Source of the DNA: Psococerastis gibbosa
Lineage: Eukaryota > Arthropoda > Insecta > Psocodea > Psocidae
Reading direction: 5' to 3'
NCBI GenBank assembly: GCA_963971405.1
Contig: OZ020486.1
Coordinates: 6,781,419 to 6,845,418, forward strand
DNA: 64,000 nucleotides
Positions 43,736 to 54,445 of the stretch are shown here, piece after piece. Position 1 is the first letter of the stretch. Every line of letters starts with the position of its first letter. A model generated the notes under the pieces. That model saw only the letters and a program-made list of their open reading frames with translations. It did not search any database and was not told where the DNA came from. The translations under genes and the position numbers were made by a program.

Positions 43736-44616
43736 TATTTCTTGAGAAATTTGGCTTTATAAAAAAAGAGTGATTGTTCTTGTTCTGATTTGTTCTTAAT
43801 ACGTATACTCATTCATAACTATCACCGGTTGGATCTCTTGGTACAATATGACCTCTTATATTCAGCCAGTAGTGGAACCAGTTCGAGGTAAGGGGGAGAG
43901 GGGTATGTGGTGAGGATTCGTGAGTCCTTAATATGAAAAATGAGCAATTATCTCAATTATTTTGTTAGCCCTTACTAAAAAAAAAACACAAAATGTAGCC
44001 CCTAGCTATAAATACGTATAACTTTGTTTTACATTTGTGCCCGTTGCATTAATAAATTCACTTCCACCCGGTACCGTACTGTACCAACTACCGTATGTAT
44101 ACTGTCTAAATTAAGGTACAATAGAGTATTTCATTCCATGGTTTCACAATCACCCCTTCCCCCAGTTCCCCCCCCCCTTAAATTAAACATTGCCCCTGCC
44201 GTCTAATCAAACTCACAGATCCCTGTGTATTTAGATGATAGATGCAAAAGAAGTAGCTTTCTTATTTATCGAAATTACAATCCATTTGGGAAATTGCAAG
44301 GAAGAAGTAGAGCTACTAATTGCAATACTCTAGATATGGCGCAATAAAAAAACCTTTTGAAAAATTTCCGAGATAAAAAGAATACGTAGAGTTCATAAAA
44401 GAAACTCAAGTAGAGGATCTGCGTTTGCTTAATGAGATGTTGGGATGGCTATATTGTACCTTATACTGTATGCGGCAAGTGTTCTTTTACATTTTTTATT
44501 CGAGAGTTCTTGTGTACCTGCTGCAAATAAAAGGTACTTTAGTTTATTACGGTGTGTTCGAAGTCATATCGATAAAACAAGGGTTATACTAACCGGCTAA
44601 TTCGAACCGAGACCTG
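43736..44616. other. No recognised feature
   Basis: This is AT-rich intronic sequence without a long frame or repeat match. Confidence 0.4.
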
Positions 44617-45039
44617 CAGGCTGATCATGGCGATTTTAATCCCGGGGGTAATGTAATACCATGTCACGTGATTGTTATGTTGGCAATACTGAAGAGCTGA
44701 ACTGACGCGACGCTGCCGCAGCAAATATAAATAACAAATAAATGTCACCCTAGAAATAAACATGTTTTAATTTTGAATTAATATATTATAAGGATTATAA
44801 ATAATTTTTCTAAATCTAAGGCAGAAAAAAATTAAGAAACTCACCAAAAATATAGCTGAAAATCATTCAATTGTTTAAATAGACGCAATTTGAATTTTCC
44901 GCGCTTGCGACGATTACCAACATCAACAATTAAAAAAAGCTGAAATTTGCTTGTCTTTTATTTTAAACAATTGAATTAATCCCATCACGTGACATGGTAT
45001 TAAATTACCCCCGGGATTAAAATCGCCATGATCAGCTTG
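44617..45039. mobile_element. Foldback element FB2-c, different interior, CTG target duplication
   Basis: CAGGCTGATCATGGCGATTT at the left pairs with AAATCGCCATGATCAGCTTG at the right. The arms continue over CCCGGGGGTAAT, ACCATGTCACGTGAT and partners. CTG is duplicated (44614-44616, 45040-45042). The terminal dozen bases match FB2-a and FB2-b, but the remaining arms and the 290-bp interior do not. Confidence 0.8.
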
Positions 45040-45586
45040 CTGATACTCGGGTTTGTCTCCCGTTTCCATTTTAGGGAGATTCATCTACTTATTGAGACGG
45101 CAACTAATGTTCGACTTTGGAAAATTTCTTCACAACTTTTCACTTCATGACCCTCTGAGCCTAAAGCCCCCCTCCGTTCAAAATGTTATACACGGGCTAT
45201 ATAGCCTATACAGATTTACTGTATGTATGTATATATGTATATCGATTTTAGGAAACACTCTAACTTCCGTAGATATTATCAAATTTTGATGAAACTTGGC
45301 ACAAAAATTGATCATACAAAGGTCTTGATCGAGTTCGTTATCCAGTTGGACCCACCATTTTGTTTCAAGATGGTTGCCGATTGAAACCTTATAAAATTCA
45401 TATCTCAGTTAATATTGGTTGCAAAGAAATGAATTAAAATCTGACTGAAATTCCTTTTTTTTTGTGTTTTAAAGCGCGGGTCCCTGTTGGGAATTTGCGC
45501 TAGGAAATTGGGAATGTTTACCGATTATTTAGTGGTCGAGAGTTATCCGTTGTGTTGTGTAAGTAGTGGGGAGGGGAGGGGGGTGG
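45040..45586. other. Repeat-like stretch, unclassified
   Basis: The region with ATCAAATTTTGATGAAACTTGGC and AAATTGATCATACAAAGGTC resembles part of family T's right half in style (ATTTTGATGAAATTTTGC) but does not align well. No gene is seen. Confidence 0.35.
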
Positions 45587-45970
45587 TTAAATGTTGAAGA
45601 AGAGGCCGGTAGCTCTTAGGAATTGTATCACATTATTTGTGGCTGTTGTTTTGTTTCCAAGCGCATTGGAGAGGGAGGAGGATGCTCGTAGGACGGAGGT
45701 TCGTTGGACCGAATAGGTTGGGCAATCTATAAGAAGGTGAGCTATTGTAAGGGCCACTCCGCACCTTGTGCATAAGGGGAGCGCCTCATTCCTCATTAGG
45801 TGTTTATGAGTGAAGTTTGTATGCCCAATTCTAATTCGGGCCAATACGATTTCCCCCTTGCGGCTGATTCGATAGGACGTGTCCCATTCCGTTATGATGG
45901 GCTTAACTGCTCGCAATTTGTTTTGCACGTAAGCTGGCCCATTCCAGATTTTCTGTTGCCATTTTTCCAA
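45587..45970 (-). mobile_element. LINE ORF2 C-terminus (Jockey/R1-like), 127 codons
   Basis: The frame contains ARIRIGHTNFTHKHLMRN, then PLCTRCGVALTIAHLLIDCP and a hydrophobic end FLRATGLFF. This is the region after RNase H or reverse transcriptase in Jockey/R1-type elements: a THxxLM block, the C-x2-C-x8-H-x4-C knuckle and a late FL-x-x-T motif. It is open from its first Met to a stop at 45587, with no reverse transcriptase upstream. Confidence 0.8.
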
Positions 45971-46302
45971 GATAGATTTATTGTGTACGATAATGGTTTT
46001 TATGACTAATCAAAAATTTCAAGATGGCGTCCAGTCGAAGTGAAAATAATTTTGTAAGTAAAGTTCATAGTCGGCATTGTGGTTCGAAATTTGGAACACA
46101 AGAGTGTTTCGTGTCTTGAGGGATTTTTTCCTTATCTGCCTTTCTCTAATTTACCTGTCTGTACAGACATTCTTCAAAGTAAAACAGGTACTCTGTACCT
46201 CTAATTATTGTTGTACTAATAACATAATACTTACCATAGTACTATATAAGCATAAATGGTACCTAAGCTGTCACACAAAGTAGCTCGCGTCTGTGCTGTC
46301 CC
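45971..46302. other. No recognised feature
   Basis: This is AT-rich unique sequence. Confidence 0.4.
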
Positions 46303-46445
46303 AAGACACTTATTATACCCGGTTCACGATTCTGCCAGTCGCGATTTGCCGACGTCTTTTCCATTGTAGCCATCTGGCTAGCAGAAGATTTCTTGTCGTT
46401 TTCTCGACAGCTGGCATGAAGCCGATCGCTCACAACTGCACTGTT
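46303..46445 (+). repeat. Repeat H, copy 2
   Basis: CCCGGTTCACGATTCTGCC, GCGATTTGCCGACGTC, TGGCTAGCAGAAGATTTCTT and GCATGAAGCCGATC match 43195-43325. Confidence 0.55.
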
Positions 46446-47528
46446 TTCCTTAGACGTAGGCTACAACAATACAACCTACAAGAACTCGGACTTAATAGAA
46501 TGCTAACCAGGTGTAATATTCTTAACCAGAAGTGTATCATAGGTATATTCCATGAATCACTAAATAGCATTAGGAGAAAAGCCTTACAACATGCGTTATA
46601 ATACCATATGTACTGTTATTATTCCACTTGTAACAACTTTGTCAAAATTGGAGTTTTTCCGTTTATTATAATATTTATTTATTTATTATTATTTATTATT
46701 ATTTTGGGCAATTCAATCTTCACATACTTTTTTAAAACATATTACAGGTGTATGGATGGTCCGTTAGCTTCTCAAAAAGAAATATCTTTATGTTTCTCAT
46801 ACAGAACCACCTCAACCACATCACCCAGCCGGGAAAAACCTGCATCCTGTAATACCTCTACTGTGAATAACCTTTGCAAAAAACGTGTCTTTCTTATGTA
46901 TTTTTATAAAAATCTTCTCTGCAGATAAAATAATTCGCTAGCAAAATTTCTAATCTACCACCCTTCAAGTTTTTTTATGGGTTAGAATTGTTAGAGTTGT
47001 TTGCGCGACTTTTCTCTCTTGCTCGGAGCGCTTCATTTTTCTTTTATTTGTCTTGCTGGTCCCAATTTTTTTCATCTCCGTAAGCTATCGAGTTTCCTTC
47101 AAAGACGGCTGTTTTGTTGTCTTTTGCTGATTTCTTTTTTTCTCTCCTCCTAATGTTTCCCTTCTTGACCTCCCATTTCAAGTAGCAGTTAATGGTTTTT
47201 TTTTCGTTTTCAATAAGTCGAGCTGCTCAGATTCTGCTGTGTAATAGAAGAAACCTGTCATTAGTGTTGTTTTGAGAAAGGTCAAAGGTAAATGCTGTTT
47301 TCAGCTTATTTTCCTCTATTTTTATTTCTCTGTCTCTGTTTTAACTTTTTAAGATACAACCAAGATTTAAACATCAAATTTCACGGGATATATCGATCGC
47401 AGCGCGATAAAGAGTGGCAAACCTCCTAGATGCAATCTTCTTCTACATTATGATGCACATTATGTAGCACAGTAAGTGACCTTGATTTGTAACAAAATAC
47501 CGACACTGAGGATGTCAGCAAAGGTTGA
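46446..47528. other. AT- and T-rich stretch without a recognised feature
   Basis: Open frames here are short and AT-driven. A TTTATTTATTATTATTTATT tract lies at 46672-46700. Confidence 0.4.
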
Positions 47529-47637
47529 GGCGGGATTTCCATTGACGTCAATAGTGATAGTACTGGTGATATTGACGTGGTAGCAGACATTTTCGGACAG
47601 TCTGAAAATCACTATTGACGTCAATGGAAACCCCGCC
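47529..47637. mobile_element. Foldback element FB1-e, shortest copy, TGA target duplication
   Basis: GGCGGGATTTCCATTGACGT at the left pairs with ACGTCAATGGAAACCCCGCC at the right. The core is GTGGTAGCAGACATTTTCGG. TGA flanks both sides (47526-47528, 47638-47640). At 109 bp it shows the minimal plan of the family: end, CATTGACG arm, core, arm, end. Confidence 0.85.
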
Positions 47638-48179
47638 TGAAGGAGTACCAAAACTATAGCTAATGGGGTACACAAGTGATTTTTTCTGTCTTCTTCTTTA
47701 TAAATCAAAGATTGCAATTTGGACCTGCCTAGATCTCTAGCACTTGTCTACCCCATTGGTGCCAGTGACGGCAACATAACGCACATGCACATTATTTCTT
47801 CTGAAGGATTTGACATTTTATGTAGCACTTATTGATTGATTGATATTTCATGTGAAATTAAATTTGGTTGACATTAGGGTTGTCTTATAAGTGTAAAAAT
47901 TAAATTGCATCTTATTAAATATAAATTGTTGAGTAGAAAAACAAGGGAATTTTTTTTGATAATTTTGATATACATAATTCGTCTGCCGGTACCGTACCTC
48001 TTTCTAACACAGATTGGCCACATATATTTAATTTGATTTGTACAATTTAACGATTGGTGTTCTAGTCCCTAGGAAGGAGTTCCAGAACTGTGGCCGATTG
48101 GTGTTAGTCAAAGCCACATGACATGCATCGAAATGTAGAAGAGCATTTCAGAGTGCATTATTATGGTATCTGAGGCGAT
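47638..48179. other. No recognised feature
   Basis: No repeat family or gene is recognised here. Confidence 0.4.
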
Positions 48180-48395
48180 AAATAAATAAATAAGGACTTT
48201 TTACTGTTTCTAATACTAAGCCAACCTAGCGGAGTTAGGGCTATAAAGCCCTCTCTTACACTCAACTAGGAAGGCCCGGGACCACCTGCTTTACATGCCC
48301 TCCGAAGCATGGCCAGAAAATGTAGCAAGTGTGGGACTCGAACCAACAACGTGTGAAAGTGAGAGTCCGTACCACTACGGTACATGTCTTGACAT
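48180..48395 (-). mobile_element. SINE-A copy 5
   Basis: The tail AAATAAATAAATAAGGACTT and a complete body are present. The head lacks about 10 bp of the anticodon arm (AACAACGTGTGAAAGTGAGA) and ends TACATGTCTTGAC. Confidence 0.8.
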
Positions 48396-48870
48396 GTAAA
48401 ATGTAAAATGTAAAAAAAATGTAGAAGAACTTTTATTTCCTCCAACTGTTGTTCGAAGAGAAAATCATCAAATCACCTAATTCGATAAATTCACAGAAAA
48501 CCAAAAAAAAGATTCGTTGGAAATCTGAAAAGGTGCTGCAACTGAAAAACTTCGCATAGTCGGGGTAGAATCAAATTATCATATGGAAACGTCAATGTTT
48601 GGGCATGAAATAACAGGAGGGGAATTTGAAAAACTAACAAACCAGGAGTTTTTGCTGAAATTGTTGCTGACATCAGGGGAAAAGGTTAGGGTGAGCTGCA
48701 GCCTTTTTTTTTTGCCCCGGTAACAGAAAGGGGTCTTGAAGTCCCAGAGGGCAAAAACTACTTGAAGACGTCAGAGCATGTAGGTACAATATTAGTATTA
48801 TTATTTGAGGGCCCGATTGAGTCTTGCACAACCAACGACCCCATTGATTTTTTGAACAGTAGCGGTATTG
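48396..48870. other. No recognised feature
   Basis: This is unique-looking sequence between a SINE and a microsatellite-tailed LINE end. Confidence 0.4.
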
Positions 48871-48875
48871 TAAGT

Positions 48876-49000
48876 GAAATGAAATGAAATGAAATGAAAT
48901 GAAATGAAATGAAATGAAATGAAATGAAATGAAATGAAATGAAATGAAATGAAATGAAATGAAATGAAATGAAATGAAATGAAATGAAATGAAATGAAAT
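48876..49000. repeat. Perfect (GAAAT)25 microsatellite
   Basis: Twenty-five uninterrupted GAAAT units span 125 bp. The array is the tail of the LINE end that follows and shows no interruptions, so it is young or actively slipping. Confidence 0.95.
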
Positions 49001-49065
49001 ATCGTCTTTATTTTCAGGCGAGCTTTAGCCCTAAAGGGCTACTATTCCAGCTAACCTGCACAATT
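49001..49065 (-). mobile_element. LINE 3' end carrying the GAAAT tail
   Basis: On the minus strand this reads AGTAGCCCTTTAGGGC, then CTGAAAATAAAGACGATATT, then the array. It is the same 3' motif (GAAAATAAAGAC) as at 23386-23458 and 52953-53035. Confidence 0.6.
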
Positions 49066-49289
49066 TTTTGTTTACATTAAATGTTTTGAACAAAGATAGT
49101 TTTCCTGTAAAAAAAAAGATAGCCTAAACAACATAAGAAAAGAAAAATTCATACACTCACTCATTTATTCGCACACAACATCCCCCAGAAATTGACCAGT
49201 AAGTAAATAATGTATTACCAAATTTGGGGGAAGTATAACTGTCTTTAACGGCCGGAGTCAGATGATAAAACTGTAGAATGATGGGCTGA

Positions 49290-49450
49290 AAGTGAATTGT
49301 AAACGTTTCGTCAACAGCTGCGGTCAACATCTTCAGGGGTGCTGCGTAGACTTCGAAGGTTGTACCTCGGTGGCTCCGTAGCAAATCTTTCAGATCGACC
49401 ACGGCCCATCAGCTCGGATTCTACTATTTCTTCATTTCTGGTATTGTTTC
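49290..49450. mobile_element. Repeat G, half copy
   Basis: AACGTTTCGTCAACAGCTGC, GGTCAACATCTTCAGG, CTCGGTGGCTCCGTAGC and ATCGACCACGGCCC lead to GGATTCTACTATTTCTTCAT, the right inverted end. The left end is not seen. Confidence 0.55.
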
Positions 49451-49609
49451 CACAAGAATTTTGGCTCCTGGCAATTCGTTGCACGTCCTCGGTGTCCACC
49501 CAAACGAGCCTCAAGTGACAATACACCAGCGCAGAAATTGGCGTGAGTTCGACTTTACCAAGTCCGAGTACGAGTTGAGCCATTGACCATAGCTTGTGGA
49601 AACACAGCG

Positions 49610-49910
49610 CTTCTTATCAGTAATCGACTTGCAGCAACCTGCAGTCCGACCAATCTACAAACAATGTGCAGCCAATATACTGCAATGTTACACCTATACA
49701 AAAAAATTATAAAATATCAAAGAAAACATGAAAATGGAAGTGCGGTTATTTCCTGCTATGCTCTTCCATTCCAAACAAAAAACAGAAACAAAAAAGGAAC
49801 AATCAACACTGCCAGCAAGAATATTGCTAGTAAGTTATCAGACTTGTCACACTTGCCGGGCTGATGGGATTTGGTAATTGTGTGAGGCAGCTATTGAGTT
49901 ACTGGGGAAA
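49610..49910 (+). repeat. Repeat P, copy 2
   Basis: This is homologous to the reverse complement of 35600-35835 (ACCAATCTACAAACAATG, CCAATATACTGCAATGTT, CTGATGGGATTTGGTAATTG). It contains an extra internal 110 bp. Its + strand frame of 93 codons shares QYTAM with the other copy. Confidence 0.5.
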
Positions 49911-50039
49911 GGCGTAATTTAGTGGATGATGATATATGGGCTTTCGTAAAGGTAGTCACCCCGCCATCTAACCACTTCTGTCAAGTTACAAATAATTATA
50001 TGTTTGAGTGGTTGAAGCCAAGTTTTTTTTTAAAAAAAA

Positions 50040-50200
50040 GGGGGAAATCGCATAAAAACAATTAAATGAATGGATCCGATTGACCTCTACAATCACCTCT
50101 GTACATTAGTACCCATCTTGAGTTACGACACATCTCCGATAGTATGGCGTGCCGTATAGACTCACACAAATACAAGCAAGCTACCATCATGCTATCATAT
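50040..50200 (-). mobile_element. SINE-B, copy 3
   Basis: AATCGCATAAAAACAATTAAA, TGGATCCGATTGACCTC, CTTGAGTTACGACACATCTC and CTCACACAAATACAAGCAAG are reverse-complement SINE-B blocks. Confidence 0.55.
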
Positions 50201-50619
50201 TATGCTCAATCATGATTGCTTGGCGCTATGTAAGTTCCATAGTTGGACCCATGCTCAAGCAAAAGAGATTGTGTTATGTATATTTGCATTGCGGTCGGGA
50301 CATTATTGAATTCAAAGGGGACCAGAGGGGATCCGCTGCAAGAAGTGGACATCAAATATCGAGCAGGACACAAAGCGATTCTCTAATGTGATGTAGGTAT
50401 ACCCAAACAGATTCCAGCACGTCGTCACATACAAAGTGAGAAGGCTTCAATTTAATATAGCAACCTTCTTTACAGAATGCTGACAGACTGACGAGGGTTC
50501 ACAGGCGGGAAATTCCGACCTTAAAGGCGCGGAAACAGTAAAGGGGCTTGCTATTTCTTGAAGGATTCTGTCGAGCTGAGAAGTATTAGTTTATGTCATA
50601 ATGCGTGTTCGGTGGTTTG
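50201..50619. other. No recognised feature
   Basis: This is unique sequence between two SINE-B copies of opposite orientation. Confidence 0.4.
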
Positions 50620-50755
50620 GTGGTATGTAGTATGCGTGTGTGACCCTCTTAACACCATACGATCGGTGAGGTGTCGTATCTCAACACAAGTATGAAGTTA
50701 CTTATTGAGACGACATTCATTATATTAAATTGTTTGTACGCAACAACAAGATAAA
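50620..50755 (+). mobile_element. SINE-B, copy 4
   Basis: GTGTGACCCTCTTAACACC, CATACGATCGGTGAGGTGTC, GTATCTCAACACAAG, TTACTTATTGAGACGAC and AAATTGTTTGTACGC keep the family order. Confidence 0.55.
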
Positions 50756-51912
50756 TAAATTGACGTTTTGTTCATTGGCGTAAATTCCCAAAATTTCTGG
50801 GGGGGGGGAGGGGCTTTAGGACCCCAAGACTTTGATCCCCCGGAGAAAAAAGTCGATAAATATACAATATATATATAATATAATAAATTAGTAAGGGTTT
50901 ACGCGTAATATACCCTGGAGAAAGGGGGGCATGGGGGTCTCACACGGAGAAAAAAAAATTGATAAATGGGCCCAAATTAGCGAGGTTTTACAAATATCCG
51001 ACCCTGGAGAAAGGGGGGCCCGGGGGTCTCCCCCGGAGAAAAAATTGATGAATAGGCTTAAATTAGGGAGGTTTTACTCATTTTGCAAGCAGTACAGTTG
51101 AGATTTTACAGACGAATAAACGTACCACTGAGGGGGGCCCGGGGGTTTCCCCCGAATAAAATTTCTGAAAAAATAGGTCTGAAATATTGGGGTTTTAAGC
51201 ATTTCGAGTAATATATTTTTGAAAGTACTTGGACAATATGTTGATTTTTTTTCATGTGAATACCAAGAATTAATTTCCCTTTCGTTACTGTGGATTGTAT
51301 TGGCCTTTCGCCTACATAACGTCTTTGTTACCAGAAATCCTGAGGGGGGGGGGGCTAAGGGTGCTTCTGGGCCCAGGACCCCCCCCCCCCCTATTTACGC
51401 CGATGTTTGCAAGCAGTACAATTGAGATGTTATAACGACGAATAAACCTAGCATTGAGAGGGGCCCGGGGGTCTCCCCCGGAGAAAAATTTGGAAAAAAC
51501 AGCTCTGAAGTATTGGGGTTTTAAGCATTTTGAGTATTACATTTTTTTTGAAAGTACTTGGTCAATATATGTTGATTTTTTTCATGTAAAATAAGCATAC
51601 TAAGAATTAATTTCCCTTTCATTATTATGGATACCATGCCTTTAGACTCCACAACGTCTTTGTCACCAGAAATTCTGGGGGGGGGGGCTTGGGGTGGACC
51701 CCCCTATTTACGCCAATGGTTTTGTTCTACAACTAAGCCAACCTGGCAGAGTTAGGGCTATAAAGCCCTCTCTTACACTCAACTAGGAAAGTCCGGGACC
51801 GCCTGTTTTACATGCCCTCCGAAGCCAGAAAATGTAGCAATAAGTGTGGGACTCAAACAACAACCTTTCGGGTGAAAGTCGGAGTTTGTACAATACTCTA
51901 TCATGTCCTGAC
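50756..51912 (-). mobile_element. SINE-A copy 6, split by a hAT-like element
   Basis: The tail ATAAATAAATTGACGTTTTG lies before 50773. The body resumes at 51719 with GTTTTGTTCTACAACTAAGC and continues to the tRNA-like head (ACTCTATCATGTCCTGAC, 51890-51910). Removing 50773-51718 and one 8-bp repeat restores a normal SINE-A. Confidence 0.85.
50773..51718. mobile_element. G-rich non-autonomous element with TIRs and perfect 8-bp TSD (hAT-like), copy 2
   Basis: The ends are CATTGGCGTAAAT and ATTTACGCCAATG, exact inverted repeats of 13 bp. The duplicated target is GTTTTGTT (50765-50772, 51719-51726) inside SINE-A. The interior has four or five modules with GGGGGGCCCGGGGGTCTCCC, TTTTGCAAGCAGTACAGTTG and GAAAGTACTTGGWCAATAT. 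Modules repeat at 150-300 bp. It has no open frame of interest. Copy 1 is at 2614-3530. Confidence 0.85.
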
Positions 51913-52069
51913 TAGAACTTGTCTCATGTGTCTAAATAATGTCATTACAACATAGGCGAGTCCTGATTTTAGGCCAAAGAAAGCGAAAATAATATTCCCA
52001 TGGTATAGTGCAGGGAGCCCTTGAAGAGAAAACTTAAGGATTCGGAAAGCCACCCACAGTTTATTTTTA

Positions 52070-52165
52070 ATCTTAACCTGTGATTAAAAATGTAAACGAG
52101 ATAATTTTAAAATGGGAAGTACTATTCTAAATGGTTTTGTTTACATTTTAAACCCTTAGAAAGTT
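52070..52165. mobile_element. Foldback FB2 remnant
   Basis: AAAAATGTAAACGAGATAAT ... GTTTTGTTTACATTTT is the reverse complement of the loop and inner arms of FB2-a (ATTATCTTGTTTACATTTTT). The outer ends are lost. Confidence 0.5.
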
Positions 52166-52184
52166 GATACTGAACAGCATAGTA

Positions 52185-52300
52185 GGGCCATAGGACTCGA
52201 CACGCACTTAGACTGCCTGGTAGTCTCAGCGCGTTAACATGTCCTACCATGTTCCCCTGCCAACGGTCGCTGTGCACACTACCAAGTTGGTAGAAAGTTT
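52185..52300 (-). mobile_element. 5S-headed SINE, partial copy
   Basis: On the minus strand it contains CAACTTGGTAGTGTGCACAG, GGCAGGGGAACATGGTAGGA and TAACGCGCTGAGACTACC, then GTGTCGAGTCCTATGG. The 5S-like 5' end itself is missing. Confidence 0.6.
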
Positions 52301-52952
52301 GGACCTTGTTCGTAGAAAATATCCCGCAAAATTAAATTTAAAATAATACTGCAGAGCAGGGGATGAATAATACCGTAAATATTACGAGGGGAGGTAGTAA
52401 TAAAGAATATAAACGATGAAATGATAGGAAAATGTACGGTCCTGATAAATTTCAATCCTTACGTTCCATTAAAATCACAAATAAATTTCTTGTTATTAAA
52501 GTTTTGAATTTCCCGCGTTCCCAGCATGTTTACACAAGTATTCATTTCCGGAAGCAGATCTTTTCTCATTTTATCGGCATATTCCTACTATTTATTTTCT
52601 TCCTTCTATTGTGTATTTTAAAATAAGTATACAATGTAAAGTTCGTTTTAGCATATTTTGCCAGATTTTCAAATTTAGAAAGCTTCCCAATGCTGTATTG
52701 GTCCAATGATTACTATAGAGAAAATTCATATTATGTTTGATAAAAAGGGAATTGAAGTAAAATTATGGGTAAAACTTGTTGAATAATAGGTTGCAACCAT
52801 GAGGGTTGAGATTAATCATCAATTTCTCGATTTCTTAATGAGTATTTATACGATATGTACACAATGGCCAGGAATCGAGGATACCTACATAACGAAACAC
52901 TGAGGTACTTCGATTTCATGACTACATAAGCTATATTCGAGAGTTCTTTGTA
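52301..52952. other. No recognised feature
   Basis: This is AT-rich intronic sequence. Confidence 0.4.
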
Positions 52953-53035
52953 AGAAGAAAGAAAGAAAAAAAAACTGTCTTTATTTTCCACAAGGGCAAA
53001 TTTCGGGCCTTTCAGCCCCCTCTTACCCCGTAATA
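52953..53035 (-). mobile_element. LINE 3' end with GAAA-type tail
   Basis: On the minus strand GGCCCGAAATTTGCCC leads to TGGAAAATAAAGACAGTTTT and a TTTC-rich tail, matching 23386-23458. Confidence 0.55.
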
Positions 53036-53339
53036 AATAATACAATGTTATAGCCCTACAATGTGATATTACAAAATTAATTTAACATTTAAAAAAACAT
53101 TAAAATATGTACCGCAACTAACATGCCATTCCCATACCATTCACACCAATGTATACCCATAAAACAGTATTTTTACTTTTTCTGATGGGATCCGTCAGAG
53201 TTCCAAAGCCTCACCTCCTGCACCGTAAATAAAGAAGAAGATAAGGCCTGGGATGCGTGGATTGGAATGGATAATTTAATAATTTATTTTTCTCTAGTGT
53301 TCCGGGGGTGGAAACAGGATAACTGCCAATGGTCATTGG
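53036..53339. other. No recognised feature
   Basis: No repeat family or gene is recognised here. Confidence 0.4.
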
Positions 53340-53450
53340 CTTAATTTGCGCCTACGTCGACCTCTAGTCTTTATATCGTAGCCATTAGGCTAGCATAAGA
53401 TTTCTTGACGATTTCGGAAGGCCAAACGCACGAAAGTGCACGTTTCCCCC
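53340..53450 (+). repeat. Repeat H, diverged copy 3
   Basis: TACGTCGACCTCTAGTC, TAGCCATTAGGCTAGC and ATAAGATTTCTTGACGATTT follow the repeat H order with many changes. Confidence 0.4.
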
Positions 53451-53639
53451 CTTGACACGCCGAGATCATAGAAATCAGGACTAAGCCGGATGATGGGAGT
53501 AGCACTCACTCCCGAAACGTCACCCTCTTCCCCTGACAATGGGCTCCACCATGATTGTTCGATGACGATGCCTCTAATAACTATTAACACAACAGGCAAT
53601 GTGAGTCCAACTAACCCATTGTTAAATAGTATTACACGA

Positions 53640-53860
53640 CTGCCATTAACCTTTACAAATATATCATATGTACAACACCTGCTCCTTGTCTGTCCTACGT
53701 ATGTTTGCTACCGCACCTTCCCTAGTAACTCCTCTATGACCGATATTCTTACTGATGCAGCTACTTTACGCCAACACACGCTCCCGTTTCTGTTCCAGTC
53801 CACTATCTATAAAAATCTGTGAAAACCCTTAAACCATTTAAAAAAAAAAAAAAAAAAATC
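53640..53860 (+). mobile_element. LINE ORF2 3' end with poly(A), Jockey-like
   Basis: The reading VQHLLLVCPTYVCYRTF and DILTDAATLRQHTLPFLFQS, then TIYKNL and a stop, matches the C-terminal style of Jockey elements (H-x3-xCP-x-Y...R, then FL-x-x-T). A pure A run (53841-53859) follows the short 3' UTR. The coding part upstream is unreadable. Confidence 0.5.
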
Positions 53861-54105
53861 GAACAAATAGACAAGGGCAAACTGTTGTAGACGGTACCTG
53901 GGCAACTCGTTGCCCAGCGCGCTTATAGCAGTTTGCCGAAAAAAAAACAATAGTGCACACTACACCAACCCCATTAAAAACTACAGCATTGCAACACTTA
54001 AACATACAACGCGTAAGCCCCAAAGGGCGTTGCGTTATGATTAAAAAAAAAGGAAAAAAAAATCATATGTAGACTTTGTGGGTTTGCACCTGTGTTGTGT
54101 TGCTG

Positions 54106-54198
54106 TTGAGACCCGGGCCTTCCTAGCTTAGTGTAAGGGAGGGCCTCCAAAGCCCTAACTACGCTAGGTTGCGCTTAGTAATAAAACAAAAAGTCATT
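54106..54198 (+). mobile_element. SINE-A copy 7, 3' half only
   Basis: ACCCGGGCCTTCCTAGCTTA, AAGCCCTAACTACGCTAGG and AAACAAAAAGTCATTATT are present without the tRNA-like head. Confidence 0.7.
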
Positions 54199-54281
54199 AT
54201 TACAATATTTTATAATTGTCGTTTCACGTTTTTTGTATGTTAAAGTTCCTATATTGAATTTATGTCTTGCTGGTATAACCA

Positions 54282-54445
54282 AGGCCAACCCAGGTTTTGA
54301 TTTCGGGGGGGGGGGGGGTCCAACATTTTTTTAAAACGTAATTTATTAATGAGTTAATGGATAAATTCTTCTAATAATACAGGTTTACATTTTTAAGAAA
54401 ATATTTGGGGGGGGTCCGGACCCCTTGGACCACCCCCTGGGCTAT
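54282..54445. repeat. G-run element
   Basis: ACCAAGGCCAACCCAGGTTTT, a G-run of about 14, an AT centre, GGGGGGGTCCGGACCCC and CTGGGCTATAAC show the usual plan with partly inverted ends. Confidence 0.5.

Noticed and set aside
46608..46928. 106-codon frame rich in Phe, Ile and Leu
   Set aside because: Follows TTTATT tracts; composition matches translation of AT-rich DNA.
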